In this document: piece by piece, positions 30,776 through 40,520 of the stretch | How the letters are laid out: every line of letters starts with the position of its first letter | Position numbering within the stretch: the stretch's first letter is position 1 | Assembly (NCBI GenBank): GCA_052144935.1 | Contig: JBKQPR010000032.1 | Location: forward strand, 1-54,063 | Length of the DNA stretch: 54,063 nt | Reading direction: 5' to 3' | From: JOPF133 sp052144935 | GTDB lineage: Bacteria; Acidobacteriota; Terriglobia; Bryobacterales; Bryobacteraceae | Notes under the pieces: generated by a model | Told to the model about the DNA's origin: nothing | Seen by the model: the letters and a program-made list of their open reading frames with translations, nothing else | Databases searched by the model: none | Position numbers and translations under genes: made by a program

Positions 30776-31981
30776 ATGCAGTCTCGCCGCAATTTCATCG
30801 GCAAAGTGGCTACCGGGTTGGCCGGAACGCTGGCGGCTTCCAACGTGTTGCGCGCCAACGACCGCATTCGCATCGGCATCATCGGCCCCGGCGCGCGTGG
30901 GAGCGAGATCCTGCGCGAGGCCGTCAGCCTTCCGAATGTCGAATGCGTGGGCGCGGCGGACGTCTACACGCGGCGCCTGGAAGACGTGAAGAAGATCGCC
31001 CCCGACGCCAAGACTTACCTCGATTACCGTCACCTGCTGGAAGATTCCAGTGTGGACGCGGTGCTGATCGCCACCCCGCAGCACTTGCACGCGGAGCATT
31101 TCGTGGCCGCGCTGGAGGCTGGCAAACACGTCTACCAGGAGAAGACCATGGCCTTCACGGTGGAGCACGCCAAGAGGATGCGGGCCGCGGTGGAGCGGGC
31201 CGGAAGCGGGCGGGTGGTGCAGATCGGCCACCAGTGGACTTCCACCGGGGCCGTCACCGACGCGGTCAGTTTCATGCAGGGCGACCTCATGGGCAAGATC
31301 ACCGCCATTGAGGCCCACATGTACCGCAACACGCCCCACGGCAAGCCGCAGTGGGCGCGGCCGGTGTATCCGGACATGACTCCCGAGAACATCGTGTGGC
31401 GGTCCTTCCTGGGCGAGGCGCCGGAGCGGCCCTTCGACCCCAACCGCTACATCAACTGGCGCTTCTTCTGGGACTATTCGGGCGGCAACGTCTACGAAAA
31501 CATGTGCCACCAGGCTTGTTTCTGGTACAAGGTGCTGAACCTGAAGGTCCCCACGGCCGTCACCATGACCGGCGGCCTGTACCTGTGGAAGGACGGGCGC
31601 GAAGTGCCCGACACCATGAACGTCTCGATGGTGCACTCCGAGGAGCTGATGTTTAACTGGACTTCCAGCTTCGGCAACGACTCGTTGGGCGTCACGGAAG
31701 AGGTGCTGGGCGACAACGGCAGCATTTCGCACACGCCCCAGAGCATCCGCTACACGCCGCAAAAGGTGAATCGCCGGGAGGGGAACGAGATGCTGGGGGC
31801 CACGCGCAACCAGCGGGCCGGCCACATGGCCAACTTCCTGGACTCCATCCGCGGCAGCGCCACGCCCAACTGCCCGTTCGACCTGGGCTACCGGGTGGCC
31901 ATCGCGTGCCGCATGGCGGTGGAGAGCTACCGGCAGCAGCGCACGGTGCGCTGGGACGCCTCCAAAGAAGAGATCGTGTAA
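30776..31981 (+). CDS. Tat-exported Gfo/Idh/MocA-family oxidoreductase
   Basis: 401 residues. The Tat signal QSRRNFIGKVATGLAG precedes a Rossmann domain (GIIGPGARGSEILREAVSLP, about 35-55). The EKTMAF segment holds the position equivalent to the catalytic Lys region of this family. The C-terminal alpha/beta domain includes YRNTPHGKPQWARPVYPDMT and GNVYENMCHQACFWYKVLNL. The enzyme would be periplasmic, carry a tightly bound NAD(P) and act on a sugar or polyol; the substrate is unknown. It has a good ribosome site and starts a plus-strand run; the acyl-CoA dehydrogenase start lies 8 bases after its stop. A truncated copy of its first 140 codons lies 2 kb upstream. Confidence 0.88.
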   Translation: MQSRRNFIGKVATGLAGTLAASNVLRANDRIRIGIIGPGARGSEILREAVSLPNVECVGAADVYTRRLEDVKKIAPDAKTYLDYRHLLEDSSVDAVLIATPQHLHAEHFVAALEAGKHVYQEKTMAFTVEHAKRMRAAVERAGSGRVVQIGHQWTSTGAVTDAVSFMQGDLMGKITAIEAHMYRNTPHGKPQWARPVYPDMTPENIVWRSFLGEAPERPFDPNRYINWRFFWDYSGGNVYENMCHQACFWYKVLNLKVPTAVTMTGGLYLWKDGREVPDTMNVSMVHSEELMFNWTSSFGNDSLGVTEEVLGDNGSISHTPQSIRYTPQKVNRREGNEMLGATRNQRAGHMANFLDSIRGSATPNCPFDLGYRVAIACRMAVESYRQQRTVRWDASKEEIV

Positions 31982-31989
31982 GGCCGACC

Positions 31990-33135
31990 GTGGACTTCGA
32001 GTACACGCCCGAACAGATCCAGTTGCGGAAGTCGGTTCGGGAATTCGCCGAAAGCGAGATTGCGCCCCACGTCATGGAGTGGGATGAGGGGCAGATTTTT
32101 CCGCTGGAGGTGGTCCGCAAACTCGGCACGCTGGGCTACATGGGCGCCATTTTTCCGGAGGAACTGGGCGGCGCCGGGCTGGGCTACATCGAGTACTCCA
32201 TCATCATTGAGGAGCTGTCGCGCGTGGATGGCTCGGTAGGGATCATCCTGGCGGCGCACACCTCGCTCTGCGGCAATCACATTTTCAAAATGGGCACCGA
32301 CGAGCAGCGCTGCCGCTATCTGCCCAAGCTGGCTTCGGGCGAATGGATCGGCTGCTGGTCGCTGACCGAGCCGGAGGCCGGATCGGACGCCGCCGGCACG
32401 CGCACGCACGCCGGGCTGGAGCACGGCGAGTGGGTGCTGAACGGCGCCAAGACTTTCACAACCAATGCGCACTACGCGGATGTCTGCGTGGCCATGGCGG
32501 TCACCGACCGGGCCGCGGCGCAGCACGGCATTTCGGCTTTCCTGGTGGAGAAGAACACGCCCGGCTTTCGCACGGGCAAGAAGGAGAACAAGCTCGGGCT
32601 GCGCGCCAGCGCCACCGGTGAAGTGATCTTCGACAACTGCCGCCTGGCGCAAGCGCAGTTGCTCGGGCGGCTTAACGAAGGCTTCGTTGACAGCCTGAAG
32701 GTGCTGGACGGCGGGCGCATTTCCATCGCGGCGCTCTCCATAGGGATGGCGCAGGGCGCCTACGACGCGGCGCTGCGCTACTCCAAACTGCGCAAGCAGT
32801 TCGGGCGGCCGATTTCGGAGTTCCAGGCCATTCAGCACAAGCTGGTGGATATGGCCGTGGACCTGGACGCCGCGCGCCTGCTGAACTACCGGGCGGCATG
32901 GATGCTGGATCGCGGCATGCGCGTGACCCGCGAATCGGCCAGCGCCAAGCTGTTCGCCTCCGAAGCGGCCGTGCGCATCGCCAATGAGGCCGTGCAGATT
33001 CACGGCGGGTATGGGTTCATCAAGGACTATCCGGTGGAGAAGTTTTACCGGGACGTGAAGCTTTGCACCATCGGCGAAGGCACCAGCGAGATCCAGCGCA
33101 TGGTGATCGCGCGGCAACTTCTGAAAAGCGGATGA
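31990..33135 (+). CDS. Acyl-CoA dehydrogenase, short-chain type
   Basis: 381 residues, the normal length. It oxidises acyl-CoA esters to 2-enoyl-CoA with electrons to ETF. Motifs: CWSLTEPEAGSDAAGTRT (FAD/substrate binding, near 123-140), FTTNAHYADVCVAM, the RKQFGRPISEFQAIQHKLVD helix, and IHGGYGFIKDYPVEKFYRDV followed by TIGEGTSEIQRMVIAR, where the Glu of EGTSEIQ is the catalytic base. The start is GTG (VDFEYTPEQIQLRKSV), the natural N-terminus for the family. Its stop overlaps the MeaB ATG (ATGA). Neighbouring a MeaB-type gene, the substrate may be a branched or short acyl-CoA leading to propionyl-CoA (inference). Confidence 0.93.
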   Translation: MDFEYTPEQIQLRKSVREFAESEIAPHVMEWDEGQIFPLEVVRKLGTLGYMGAIFPEELGGAGLGYIEYSIIIEELSRVDGSVGIILAAHTSLCGNHIFKMGTDEQRCRYLPKLASGEWIGCWSLTEPEAGSDAAGTRTHAGLEHGEWVLNGAKTFTTNAHYADVCVAMAVTDRAAAQHGISAFLVEKNTPGFRTGKKENKLGLRASATGEVIFDNCRLAQAQLLGRLNEGFVDSLKVLDGGRISIAALSIGMAQGAYDAALRYSKLRKQFGRPISEFQAIQHKLVDMAVDLDAARLLNYRAAWMLDRGMRVTRESASAKLFASEAAVRIANEAVQIHGGYGFIKDYPVEKFYRDVKLCTIGEGTSEIQRMVIARQLLKSG

Positions 33136-34402
33136 ACGAGATGGCGCGCAGAATCCGCGAGGGCGATCTCCGCGCCCTGGCCCGCGCGGCCACCGGTGTG
33201 GAGAACCGCGATCCGGAAGCGCTGGCGGCTCTGGGCGAGCTGGCGCCCTTGGCCGGACACGCACGGATTGTGGGCATCACCGGTCCGCCGGGAGCGGGCA
33301 AAAGCACGCTGGTGGATGCGCTGGCGCTGGCGCTGAGGGAGCGCGGCCGGACGGTGGCGGTGCTGGCGGTGGATCCCAGCAGCCGCATGACCGGCGGGGC
33401 GATTCTGGGCGACCGCATTCGCATGTCGCGGCACCACGCCGACGCGGGGATCTTCATCCGCTCGATGGCCACGCGCGGTTCGGTGGGCGGCCTGGCCGCG
33501 GCCACACGCGACCTGGCGCTGCTGATGGACGCCGCCGGGCGCGACTATGTGCTCATCGAGACCGTGGGGGTGGGCCAGGATGAAATCGAGATTGCCGGGC
33601 TGGCGGGGACCACGGTGGTGGTTCTGGTGCCGGGAATGGGCGACGATGTGCAAGCGCTCAAGGCAGGGATTTTGGAGATTGCCGACGTGTTTGCGATCAA
33701 CAAGGCCGACCAGCCCGGCGCGGATCGGGTGGAGCACGATTTGCGCGCCGCGCTAGGGCTGGTGGAAGGCCCGCAGCCGCCCATCGTGCGCACGGTGGCG
33801 ACGGAGGGAAAGGGCGTGGCGGAATTGCTGGACGTGCTGGAGAGGCTGCCGGGACGGGCGTGGGGCCGCTTGGAAGAGGCCGCAGTGGCGGCGCACCGGC
33901 AGGCCGGGGCGGACCAGCAAACCGGCGTCTCTGACACCGAGCCAGCCGACGTGGCGCAGGCACTCTTGCCTGCCGTGTCGAGACTCATCTCGACACGTGT
34001 TGGCGGCGGTGACGCGGTGTTGAATGCGGGCGTTGGCATGAGCGGGGAGCGGTCCCTGACGGAAAAGTCTCCAGCGGCGGAAACCGGCGCGTCGGGGGAC
34101 AACTCGCCGGCTGAAAACCGGCTGGGACCAGAGGGCACCCCAGGATTGGCTGCCCCACAATCCGGAACACGTGTCGAGACGAATCTCGACACGGCAGGCA
34201 AGAGTGCCTGCGCCACGTTCGCCTTCTACGCCGCCCCTGGATTGCGGCCCACGCCGGTCGGTGTGCCCGACCTGGGCGCCGCGGCGGAGCAACTGAGCGC
34301 TGCGGGAGGCCGGCTCTTGAACCAGCCGCCCGAGGACGCGGAAAGCCATCTGTACGTGTTCGCAGAACCTGTCTTATTGGAACTCATTCAGGAGAGCGCA
34401 AG

Positions 34403-34406
<4 letters not shown>
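33132..34406 (+). CDS. MeaB/ArgK-like GTPase fused to a partial methylmalonyl-CoA epimerase-like domain
   Basis: 424 residues against about 320-330 for MeaB. Residues 1-265 are MeaB: RRIREGDLRALARAATGVEN, P-loop GITGPPGAGKST (48-59), AVDPSSRMTGGAILGDRIRM, IETVGVGQDEIEIAGLAGTT and NKADQPGADR. MeaB protects and loads methylmalonyl-CoA mutase with cobalamin. The normal C-terminal dimer arm is absent. Residues about 271-361 are repeat-encoded, bounded by two inverted copies of a 50-bp element. The last 60 (PVGVPDLGAAAEQLSAAGGR, VFAEPVLLELIQ) resemble the C-terminal half of the VOC-fold methylmalonyl-CoA epimerase. The ATG overlaps the acyl-CoA dehydrogenase stop. Function of the chimera is uncertain. 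Confidence 0.8.
33949..34216. repeat. Two inverted copies of a 50-bp element inside the MeaB-like gene
   Basis: GTGGCGCAGGCACTCTTGCC (from 33955), followed by TGCCGTGTCGAG and an AT/CTCGACACGTGTT hairpin, is repeated in inverted orientation ending at about 34211, with a couple of changes. The 150 or so bases between them include a GGAGCGGTCCCTGACGG word related to 36457 and an AGAGGGCACCCC..GATTGTGGGGCAG segment related to 3800-3835. Confidence 0.85.
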
Positions 34407-35243
<837 letters not shown>

Positions 35244-35263
<20 letters not shown>

Positions 35264-36440
35264 GGAGATCGCGGCGGGGGTCCTGGAGCGTTGCCTGGCT
35301 GGGGATACCCCCAAACAGTTGCCGCGCGCCCTGGCGGAGGAGCCCTGCGGCCGGGCGCTGTTCGGCATTCTGGCCGAAGGCCTGGCCGACCGCTTCGAGC
35401 CGTCCCTATGCAATGCCTACGCGCGGCTCTTCTCGCAAGCCGTGGCGTACGCCAACCCGGAGGTGGACCCGGGCGCGCTGGTGGCCCGCTACGAGCGCGT
35501 GCGCCGTCCGCGCCCGGTCCTCGGAAAGCCGCGCCGCATTTTCGTGCTGTCGCGGGTGACTCTGGGCGCCGATGTGGCGGTGACCAGCGTGATGCTGGCG
35601 GCCGCCAAGCGCCGATTTCCTCAAGCCGTAGTCTGCTTGGTGGGGCCGCGCAAGAACTACGAGCTGTTCGCGGCGGACCGCCGGATACAGCACATCCCCA
35701 TCGAATACCGGCGCGGCGGCTTGCGCGACCGGCTGGCCGTATGGAGCGGACTGCAGTCCGCCCTGAATGCCACCGACGCGGTGGTCATCGACCCCGACTC
35801 GCGGCTGACGCAGCTCGGCCTGCTGCCCATCTGCGAAGAGGACCGCTATCACTTGTTTGAGAGCCGCTCGTACGGAGCGGACAGCGCCAGCCCGCTTCCC
35901 GAGCTGGCGGCGGCGTGGGCCATGGAAACCTTTGGCGGGCCGCCGGCCCGGCCGTATGTGGCGCTGCCGCGCCTGCCCATGCGCGCGCCCTGCGTCGCGG
36001 TGAGCCTGGGGGTGGGCGAGAACCCCTTGAAGCGGATTCCCGACCCGTTTGAAGAGGAGCTGCTGCGCCTGCTTGCGGGGACCGGCCTGGGGCTCTCGAT
36101 CGACCAGGGCGCTGGAGGAGCAGAGGCCGAGCGCGTGGCGCGGGCGCTGGAACGCTCCGGCGCGCGGGCCACGGTTTGGGACGGCTCCTTCGCCGGCTTC
36201 GCGGAAATCATCGCCGCCAGCCGGTTGTATGCAGGATACGATTCGGCCGGCCAGCACGTGGCGGCAGCCTGCGGTGTGCCGCTGATCAGCGTCTTCGCCG
36301 GCTTCTGCTGCGCGCGCATGTTCGACCGCTGGCAGCCGATGGGCGATGGTTGTACGGTTATCCGGGCCGAGTCGCGGGACCCGCAGGAGTGCCTGGCGCG
36401 GGTGAAGGAGGCGCTGGGAGCGATGCCGGCGCTTGGCTGA
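35244..36440 (+). CDS. Glycosyltransferase family 9-like protein
   Basis: 398 residues. The middle has the GT9 opening strand RRIFVLSRVTLGADVAVTSV then MLAAAKRRFPQAVVCLVGPR, where ADP-heptose transferases have GDxxLxTP. The second Rossmann half ends in SRLYAGYDSAGQHVAAACGV then PLISVFAGFCCARMFDRWQP, equivalent to the donor-binding D-S-G-x-x-H of the family. No membrane helix or signal is seen, so the enzyme is cytoplasmic or peripheral; the acceptor is unknown (LPS core or another glycan). The TTG at 35244 overlaps mtnP by 20 bases and is the only start that keeps a sensible N-terminus, but it is uncertain. Confidence 0.75.
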
Positions 36441-36456
36441 GGCGCGCACCATACAA

Positions 36457-36527
36457 CCGCTCCCTGACGGTCGCGGCTCCGAATGAGGTCTACGCCTGCA
36501 GGCCGAGCCGCGACCGTTAGAGAGCGG
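36457..36527. terminator. 23-bp imperfect inverted repeat after the GT9-like gene
   Basis: CCGCTCCCTGACGGTCGCGG.. (36457-36479) is complementary at 20 of 23 positions to 36505-36527, with a 25-base loop. It starts 17 bases after the stop of the last gene of the plus-strand run and faces the convergent coiled-coil gene. It may stop transcription from both sides; related words occur at 18890-18935 and 34047, so it is also a dispersed repeat. Confidence 0.55.
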
Positions 36528-36548
36528 CCTTTGGCTCGCACGAGACTG

Positions 36549-36872
36549 TCATCGTGTAATGCGAGCCTCCGTAGCTGATGCCCGGTTGTCGGCGACCCAC
36601 TTCCCGATCGCGGCCGCCAGCGCGTCGATCCGCTCTCCCAATCGCTTATCGGCAGCGCGCCACTCCTCCGCTCGGCGGTCAAACTTCTTGTATGGTTCGT
36701 CCGCCGGGCGCGCGATGGCGTCGGTGATGTCGGCGATCTTCAGGGTCAACTCATAGAGGATCCGCTGGTTCTCGCGCCATTGTCGGCGCCACTCCTCGCG
36801 GAACTGGCGGCGCTCCTCGGCAGACCCGGCGAGATTGCGCTCCATCTTTTCATAGCGCTCTTCGATGGTCAT
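36549..36872 (-). CDS. Small coiled-coil protein, paralogue 1
   Basis: 107 residues, almost entirely a charged helix: MTIEERYEKMERNLAGSAEE then RRQFREEWRRQWRENQRILY and RAADKRLGERIDALAAAIGK. Heptad spacing suggests a coiled coil. No domain name is known to me. It is about 60 % identical over its first 90 residues to the next gene upstream, so the two arose by tandem duplication. Compared with its sister, the tail is longer (KWVADNRASATEARITR). Function unknown. Confidence 0.7.
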   Translation of the reverse strand: MTIEERYEKMERNLAGSAEERRQFREEWRRQWRENQRILYELTLKIADITDAIARPADEPYKKFDRRAEEWRAADKRLGERIDALAAAIGKWVADNRASATEARITR

Positions 36873-36894
36873 AGACTTACCGCTTGCCGGCCAG

Positions 36895-37188
36895 TCACGG
36901 TTGCTTGGCCAGGTACTGTCCGATTGCGGAGACCAACGCTTCGATCCGTTCTCCCAATCGCTTGTCCGCAGCCCGCGACTCTTCCGCCAGGCGATCGATC
37001 TTTTTCTGGGTCTCGTCCGCCAGGCGCGCGACTGTGTCGTTGGTGTCGGCGATCTTCAGGGTCAGCTCATGCAGTTCCCGCTGGGTTTCGCGCCATAACT
37101 GGCGGTACTCCTCACGGTCCTTGCGGCGCTCCTCGGAGAGGCCGGCGGTAACGTGTTCAATTCTTTCAAAGCGCTCTTCGATGGTCAT
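36895..37188 (-). CDS. Small coiled-coil protein, paralogue 2
   Basis: 97 residues beginning MTIEERFERIEHVTAGLSEE, followed by DREEYRQLWRETQRELHELT, KIADTNDTVARLADETQKKI and SRAADKRLGERIEALVSAIG. It shares the pattern of its neighbour closely. The frame is open for 31 further codons upstream, but sister-gene alignment fixes the ATG at MTIEER. It is 22 bases upstream of paralogue 1 on the same strand. Such proteins could form homo- or hetero-oligomeric coiled coils; nothing indicates a catalytic role. Confidence 0.7.
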   Translation of the reverse strand: MTIEERFERIEHVTAGLSEERRKDREEYRQLWRETQRELHELTLKIADTNDTVARLADETQKKIDRLAEESRAADKRLGERIEALVSAIGQYLAKQP

Positions 37189-37365
37189 AGACTTGTCCGT
37201 GGTGACGCGATCGGCTGCGGGCCGGCAATTCGCTGCTGTCTCCATCATATAAAATTTACGGCGTGAGATTGGCAGGTGCATCGGCCTGGCCCAAAACCCA
37301 AAACCGGGAGAGCCGCCGCGCGGAGCCCGGCGGTTTCGTTCGGGCTGTTACAATCTTGATTGAAT

Positions 37366-38394
37366 ATGGCTCTCCGGAAATCACCCGACCCAAAGCCGCA
37401 AATCTCCCAAGTGACGCCTCCCGCCGCGATTGCGGGCGGCGAATTGCAGATTCGCGGGAAGGGCTTCGCCAAGACCGACCGGCCGCGCGTGACCATCGGG
37501 GACGTGGGCGCGCCGGTGATTATCGGCTCCGATTCCCTGGTCATCGCAAGGGTTCCGGAAGGCGCCACGGCCGGAGAACTGGTGATCGAGAGCGGCGAGC
37601 AGTCGAGCGACTCCTGGGCCTGCGACATCGGCATTCTGGTGGCCGAGAGCCTGCATCCGGTGTCCAACCCGGCGATCGATTCGTTCGGCAACATTTACAC
37701 CACCTTCAGCGGTTCGCGCGGCCAGAAGGTGCCGGTCGCGGTTTACAAGGTGGACCTGAACTTCAATCTGAAGCCGTTCATCAACGAGCTGATGAATGCT
37801 ACCGGGCTGGCCTTCGATTCCGAGGGCCTGCTGTACATCTCCAGCCGCTACGACGGGTTCGTGTACCAGGTGACGCCCAACGGCAACATGTCGGTGTTCG
37901 TGGAAGGGATGGGAGTGGCCACCGGCATCGCTTTCGATAAGGATCACAATTTGTACGTGGGCGACCGCAGCGGCACGGTCTTCAAGATCAGCCCCAACCG
38001 CCAGATTTTCGTCTTCGCCACGCTGGAGCCGTCCATCGCCGCCTATCACCTGGCGTTCGGGCCGGAGGGGTACCTGTACATCACGGGTCCGACCACTTCG
38101 AGCTTCGATTCGGTCTACCGCATTTCGCGGGAGGGTGAGGTGGAGGTGTTCTATCGCGGGCTGGGCCGGCCGCAGGGGATGGCTTTCGACGAGGAAGGCC
38201 GGCTCTACGTGGCCTCTTCGCTGGCCGGGCGCAAGGGGGTGGTGCGGATCTATCCGGATCGCCGCGCCGATCTGTTTCTCTCCGGACCGGGCATTGTGGG
38301 CCTGGCCTTCGCACCCTCGCGAGCCATGATCGTGGCCACCACCAACGCGCTCTATCGCGTGGATGTGGGGATCAAGGGCCGGCCGCTGGTCTGA
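37366..38394 (+). CDS. IPT/TIG-domain plus NHL/SMP-30-like beta-propeller protein
   Basis: 342 residues. Residues about 12-85 form an IPT/TIG immunoglobulin-like fold (QISQVTPPAAIAGGELQIRG, VPEGATAGELVIES). The remainder is a six-bladed propeller with repeats of the type GLAFDSEGLLYISSRYDGFV, GIAFDKDHNLYVGDRSGTVF, HLAFGPEGYLYITG and GMAFDEEGRLYVASS. There is no signal peptide, so it may be cytoplasmic. It could be a binding scaffold or a lactonase-like enzyme; the metal-ligand set of true SMP-30 lactonases is not evident. A TTG two codons upstream of the chosen ATG is possible. The stop overlaps the cinA start (TGATG), linking the two genes in one operon. Confidence 0.8.
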   Translation: MALRKSPDPKPQISQVTPPAAIAGGELQIRGKGFAKTDRPRVTIGDVGAPVIIGSDSLVIARVPEGATAGELVIESGEQSSDSWACDIGILVAESLHPVSNPAIDSFGNIYTTFSGSRGQKVPVAVYKVDLNFNLKPFINELMNATGLAFDSEGLLYISSRYDGFVYQVTPNGNMSVFVEGMGVATGIAFDKDHNLYVGDRSGTVFKISPNRQIFVFATLEPSIAAYHLAFGPEGYLYITGPTTSSFDSVYRISREGEVEVFYRGLGRPQGMAFDEEGRLYVASSLAGRKGVVRIYPDRRADLFLSGPGIVGLAFAPSRAMIVATTNALYRVDVGIKGRPLV

Positions 38395-39632
38395 TGAACG
38401 CGGAGATCATCGCAGTCGGTTCGGAGATGCTCACGCCGGCGCGCGTGGACACCAACTCTCTCTATCTGACCGGGGAATTGAACCGGCTGGGCGTGGAAGT
38501 GGTGGCCAAGTGCGTGATTGGCGACGACCGGGACCGTCTGGCGGATGCGGTACACCTGGCGCTCTCGCGCTCGGCGGTCGTGATCCTCTCGGGGGGCCTC
38601 GGACCCACCGAAGACGACGTCACGCGCGAAGCGGTGGCGCAGGCGCTCGACCGCAAGCTGGTGTACCATCCGGAAATCGCCGAAGCGCTGGCCGAGCGGT
38701 TCGCGCGCGCGCGGCGCAAGATGGCCGAAATCAACAAGCGGCAGGCCTTCGTGATCGAGGGAGCGGCGATTCTCTCGAACGATCGCGGCACGGCGCCGGG
38801 GCAGTGGGTGGAGGAGTCCGGCGGCGTGGCGATGCTGCTGCCCGGCCCGCCGCACGAGCTGAAATCGATGTTCGAGCGGCAGTGCCTGCCGCGCCTGCAA
38901 CGCATTGTGCCGCCGCTGGCTATCCGCACGCTATTTCTGCGGGTGACCGGGATGACCGAATCCGATCTGGACCAGTTGATCGCGCCGGTGTACAAGAAGT
39001 ACACCAACCCGGCCACCACCATTCTGGCGGCCAACGGCGATTTGCAGATTCATCTGCGGGCGCGCTCGGCGACGGTGGCCGAGGCCGACGCGCTGCTGGC
39101 CGAAGTGGGCGGTCCGATCGATGCGTTGCTGGGCGACTTCGTCTATTCGCGGAACGGCGATCCGCTGGAGGTGGTGGTGGGCGAGATGTTGCGCAAGGCG
39201 CGTGCCACGGTAGCGGTGGCCGAAAGTTGCACCGGCGGGCTGCTGGGCGCGCGGTTCACTTCGACGCCGGGCAGCTCGGATTATTTTCTGGGCGGATTCC
39301 TGACTTATAGCAATGCCATGAAGGTGGAGTTACTGGGAATAAGTCCCGAGGAACTGGAACAGCACGGCGCGGTAAGTCGCGAGACGGCCGAGGCGATGGC
39401 TATAGGCGCGCTCCGGCGCACCAATGCGACTTACGCGCTTTCGGTGACCGGAGTGGCGGGGCCGGATCAAGGTGGTGAGGCCGCGCCGGTGGGCACGGTG
39501 TATGTCGGGCTCGCGGATGCGGCCGGCGTGCACGTGACGCACCGGCAGTTTTTCGGCGACCGCGAGCGGATCAGGATTTTTACGGCGCAGATGGCGCTGG
39601 ATTTGTTGCGGCGGCGGTTGGCGGGGCGGTGA
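38394..39632 (+). CDS. cinA: CinA: nicotinamide-nucleotide amidase/ADP-ribose pyrophosphatase
   Basis: 412 residues, the normal two-domain length. The N-terminal MoeA-like (COG1058) domain has AEIIAVGSEMLTPARVDTNS and SGGLGPTEDDVTREAVAQAL. The C-terminal PncC amidase domain starts near 268 with VAVAESCTGGLLGARFTSTP (catalytic Ser in the SCTGG motif) and ends with LSVTGVAGPDQGGEAAPVGT. It recycles NMN formed by NAD-dependent reactions. The ATG overlaps the stop of the propeller gene by one base. The neighbourhood gives no further hint on regulation. Confidence 0.95.
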   Translation: MNAEIIAVGSEMLTPARVDTNSLYLTGELNRLGVEVVAKCVIGDDRDRLADAVHLALSRSAVVILSGGLGPTEDDVTREAVAQALDRKLVYHPEIAEALAERFARARRKMAEINKRQAFVIEGAAILSNDRGTAPGQWVEESGGVAMLLPGPPHELKSMFERQCLPRLQRIVPPLAIRTLFLRVTGMTESDLDQLIAPVYKKYTNPATTILAANGDLQIHLRARSATVAEADALLAEVGGPIDALLGDFVYSRNGDPLEVVVGEMLRKARATVAVAESCTGGLLGARFTSTPGSSDYFLGGFLTYSNAMKVELLGISPEELEQHGAVSRETAEAMAIGALRRTNATYALSVTGVAGPDQGGEAAPVGTVYVGLADAAGVHVTHRQFFGDRERIRIFTAQMALDLLRRRLAGR

Positions 39633-39727
39633 GGCGCGACAGCTCATCACGTACCGCGCGGGCCAGGGATCGCCAACAACGCTTCACCAAGATCATTGAC
39701 CGGTCAGAGGTCCAGCACGTCCGGCCC

Positions 39728-40060
39728 TCAAGCAACCCGCAGTCGCGCCGTCGACCGGGACTTTGACTTTTTGACCGTTATCTCGATGTCGCGCCCGAGG
39801 ACCAGCAAGAGCCGCATCAGGCGCTCGATAGAAAAGCCTGACACCTTGCCCTGCTTGAGCGCCGAGACCTTGGGCTGATCGATTCCGAGAAGCGCCGGCG
39901 CCTGGCTCTGCGTGAGCCGGCGTCGCTGAATCTCCGCGACGATCTTTGCGGCCAGTTCGGCCTTCGCCAACAGATCATCGGCCTGTGGGAGGTTCAGGTC
40001 CGCAAAGACGTTCCCCGAACTCGGCGTGAATTCTCGATTAGCCATCTTCACTATCCTCAT
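39728..40060 (-). CDS. XRE-family antitoxin (HigA-like)
   Basis: 110 residues. A helix-turn-helix is seen at about 54-80 (RRLTQSQAPALLGIDQPKVS, then ALKQGKVSGFSIERLMRLLL) followed by VLGRDIEITVKKSKS. Antitoxins of this type bind their own promoter and neutralise the RelE/Gp49-like toxin encoded upstream. The ATG overlaps the toxin stop (ATGA); a second ATG five codons on (MANREF) is an alternative. The order toxin then antitoxin is the HigBA arrangement. The antitoxin is intact although its toxin is frameshifted. Confidence 0.85.
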   Translation of the reverse strand: MRIVKMANREFTPSSGNVFADLNLPQADDLLAKAELAAKIVAEIQRRRLTQSQAPALLGIDQPKVSALKQGKVSGFSIERLMRLLLVLGRDIEITVKKSKSRSTARLRVA

Positions 40061-40424
40061 TTCCCGGCCAACTTGCGGGCAAGTTGGAGCCGCTGCCGGA
40101 TCAAATCCAATTCCCGTTGCGGAGTCGCTATTCCGGAGGTTGCCTTCTTCTGAAAGGCATGAAGCAAATAAATCGCTTCTCCGAGTTGCGCCACGTACAC
40201 CGCACGATACGTCCCGCCTCGATCGTCTGCGCGCACCTGCCAGGCTGTTCCGCAAAGCCATGCAACATCTTTGCGCTTTCGTGCTTCTGGCCGATCTGCA
40301 CCTGGTACAACCCAAAACCGAGCTTCTGTCGAACGACGGGCGGGAAACGCGCCATCCGAACGAGCGAGTCGACCAACCAGACTAACTTGCGCGGTTGTTG
40401 CGGCTTTTCCGGCACCAGATCCAT
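40057..40424 (-). pseudogene. HigB/Gp49-like toxin with a frameshift
   Basis: The first half reads LVWLVDSLVRMARFPPVVRQ, then KLGFGLYQVQIGQKHESAKM and LHGF, the classic start of phage-derived Gp49-like toxins. At about 40250-40270 the frame must shift by one to continue as TAWQVRADDRGGTYRAVYVA, then LGEAIYLLHAFQKKATSGIA and the C-terminal helices. Each frame alone is interrupted. The full product would be about 120 residues with the RelE fold (mRNA interferase). Confidence 0.78.
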
Positions 40425-40451
40425 TGTATGCCAGATTTGGCATAGAGGCAT

Positions 40452-40496
40452 TGTCGAGATGGGTCTGGACGAAGCAGGTAAAAATGCCTGCGCACC
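40452..40496. repeat. Degenerate copy of the 50-bp element found in the MeaB-like gene
   Basis: TGTCGAGATGGGTCTGGACG followed by AAGCAGGTAAAAATGCCTGC and GCACC matches, with several changes, the TGTCGAG..CTCGACAC-GGCAGGCAAGAGTGCCTGCGCCAC pattern at 34163-34212. It lies in the gap between the toxin and queA. Confidence 0.6.
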
Positions 40497-40520
40497 AAAT
40501 TTAACAGCCGCCAGAGCGGC

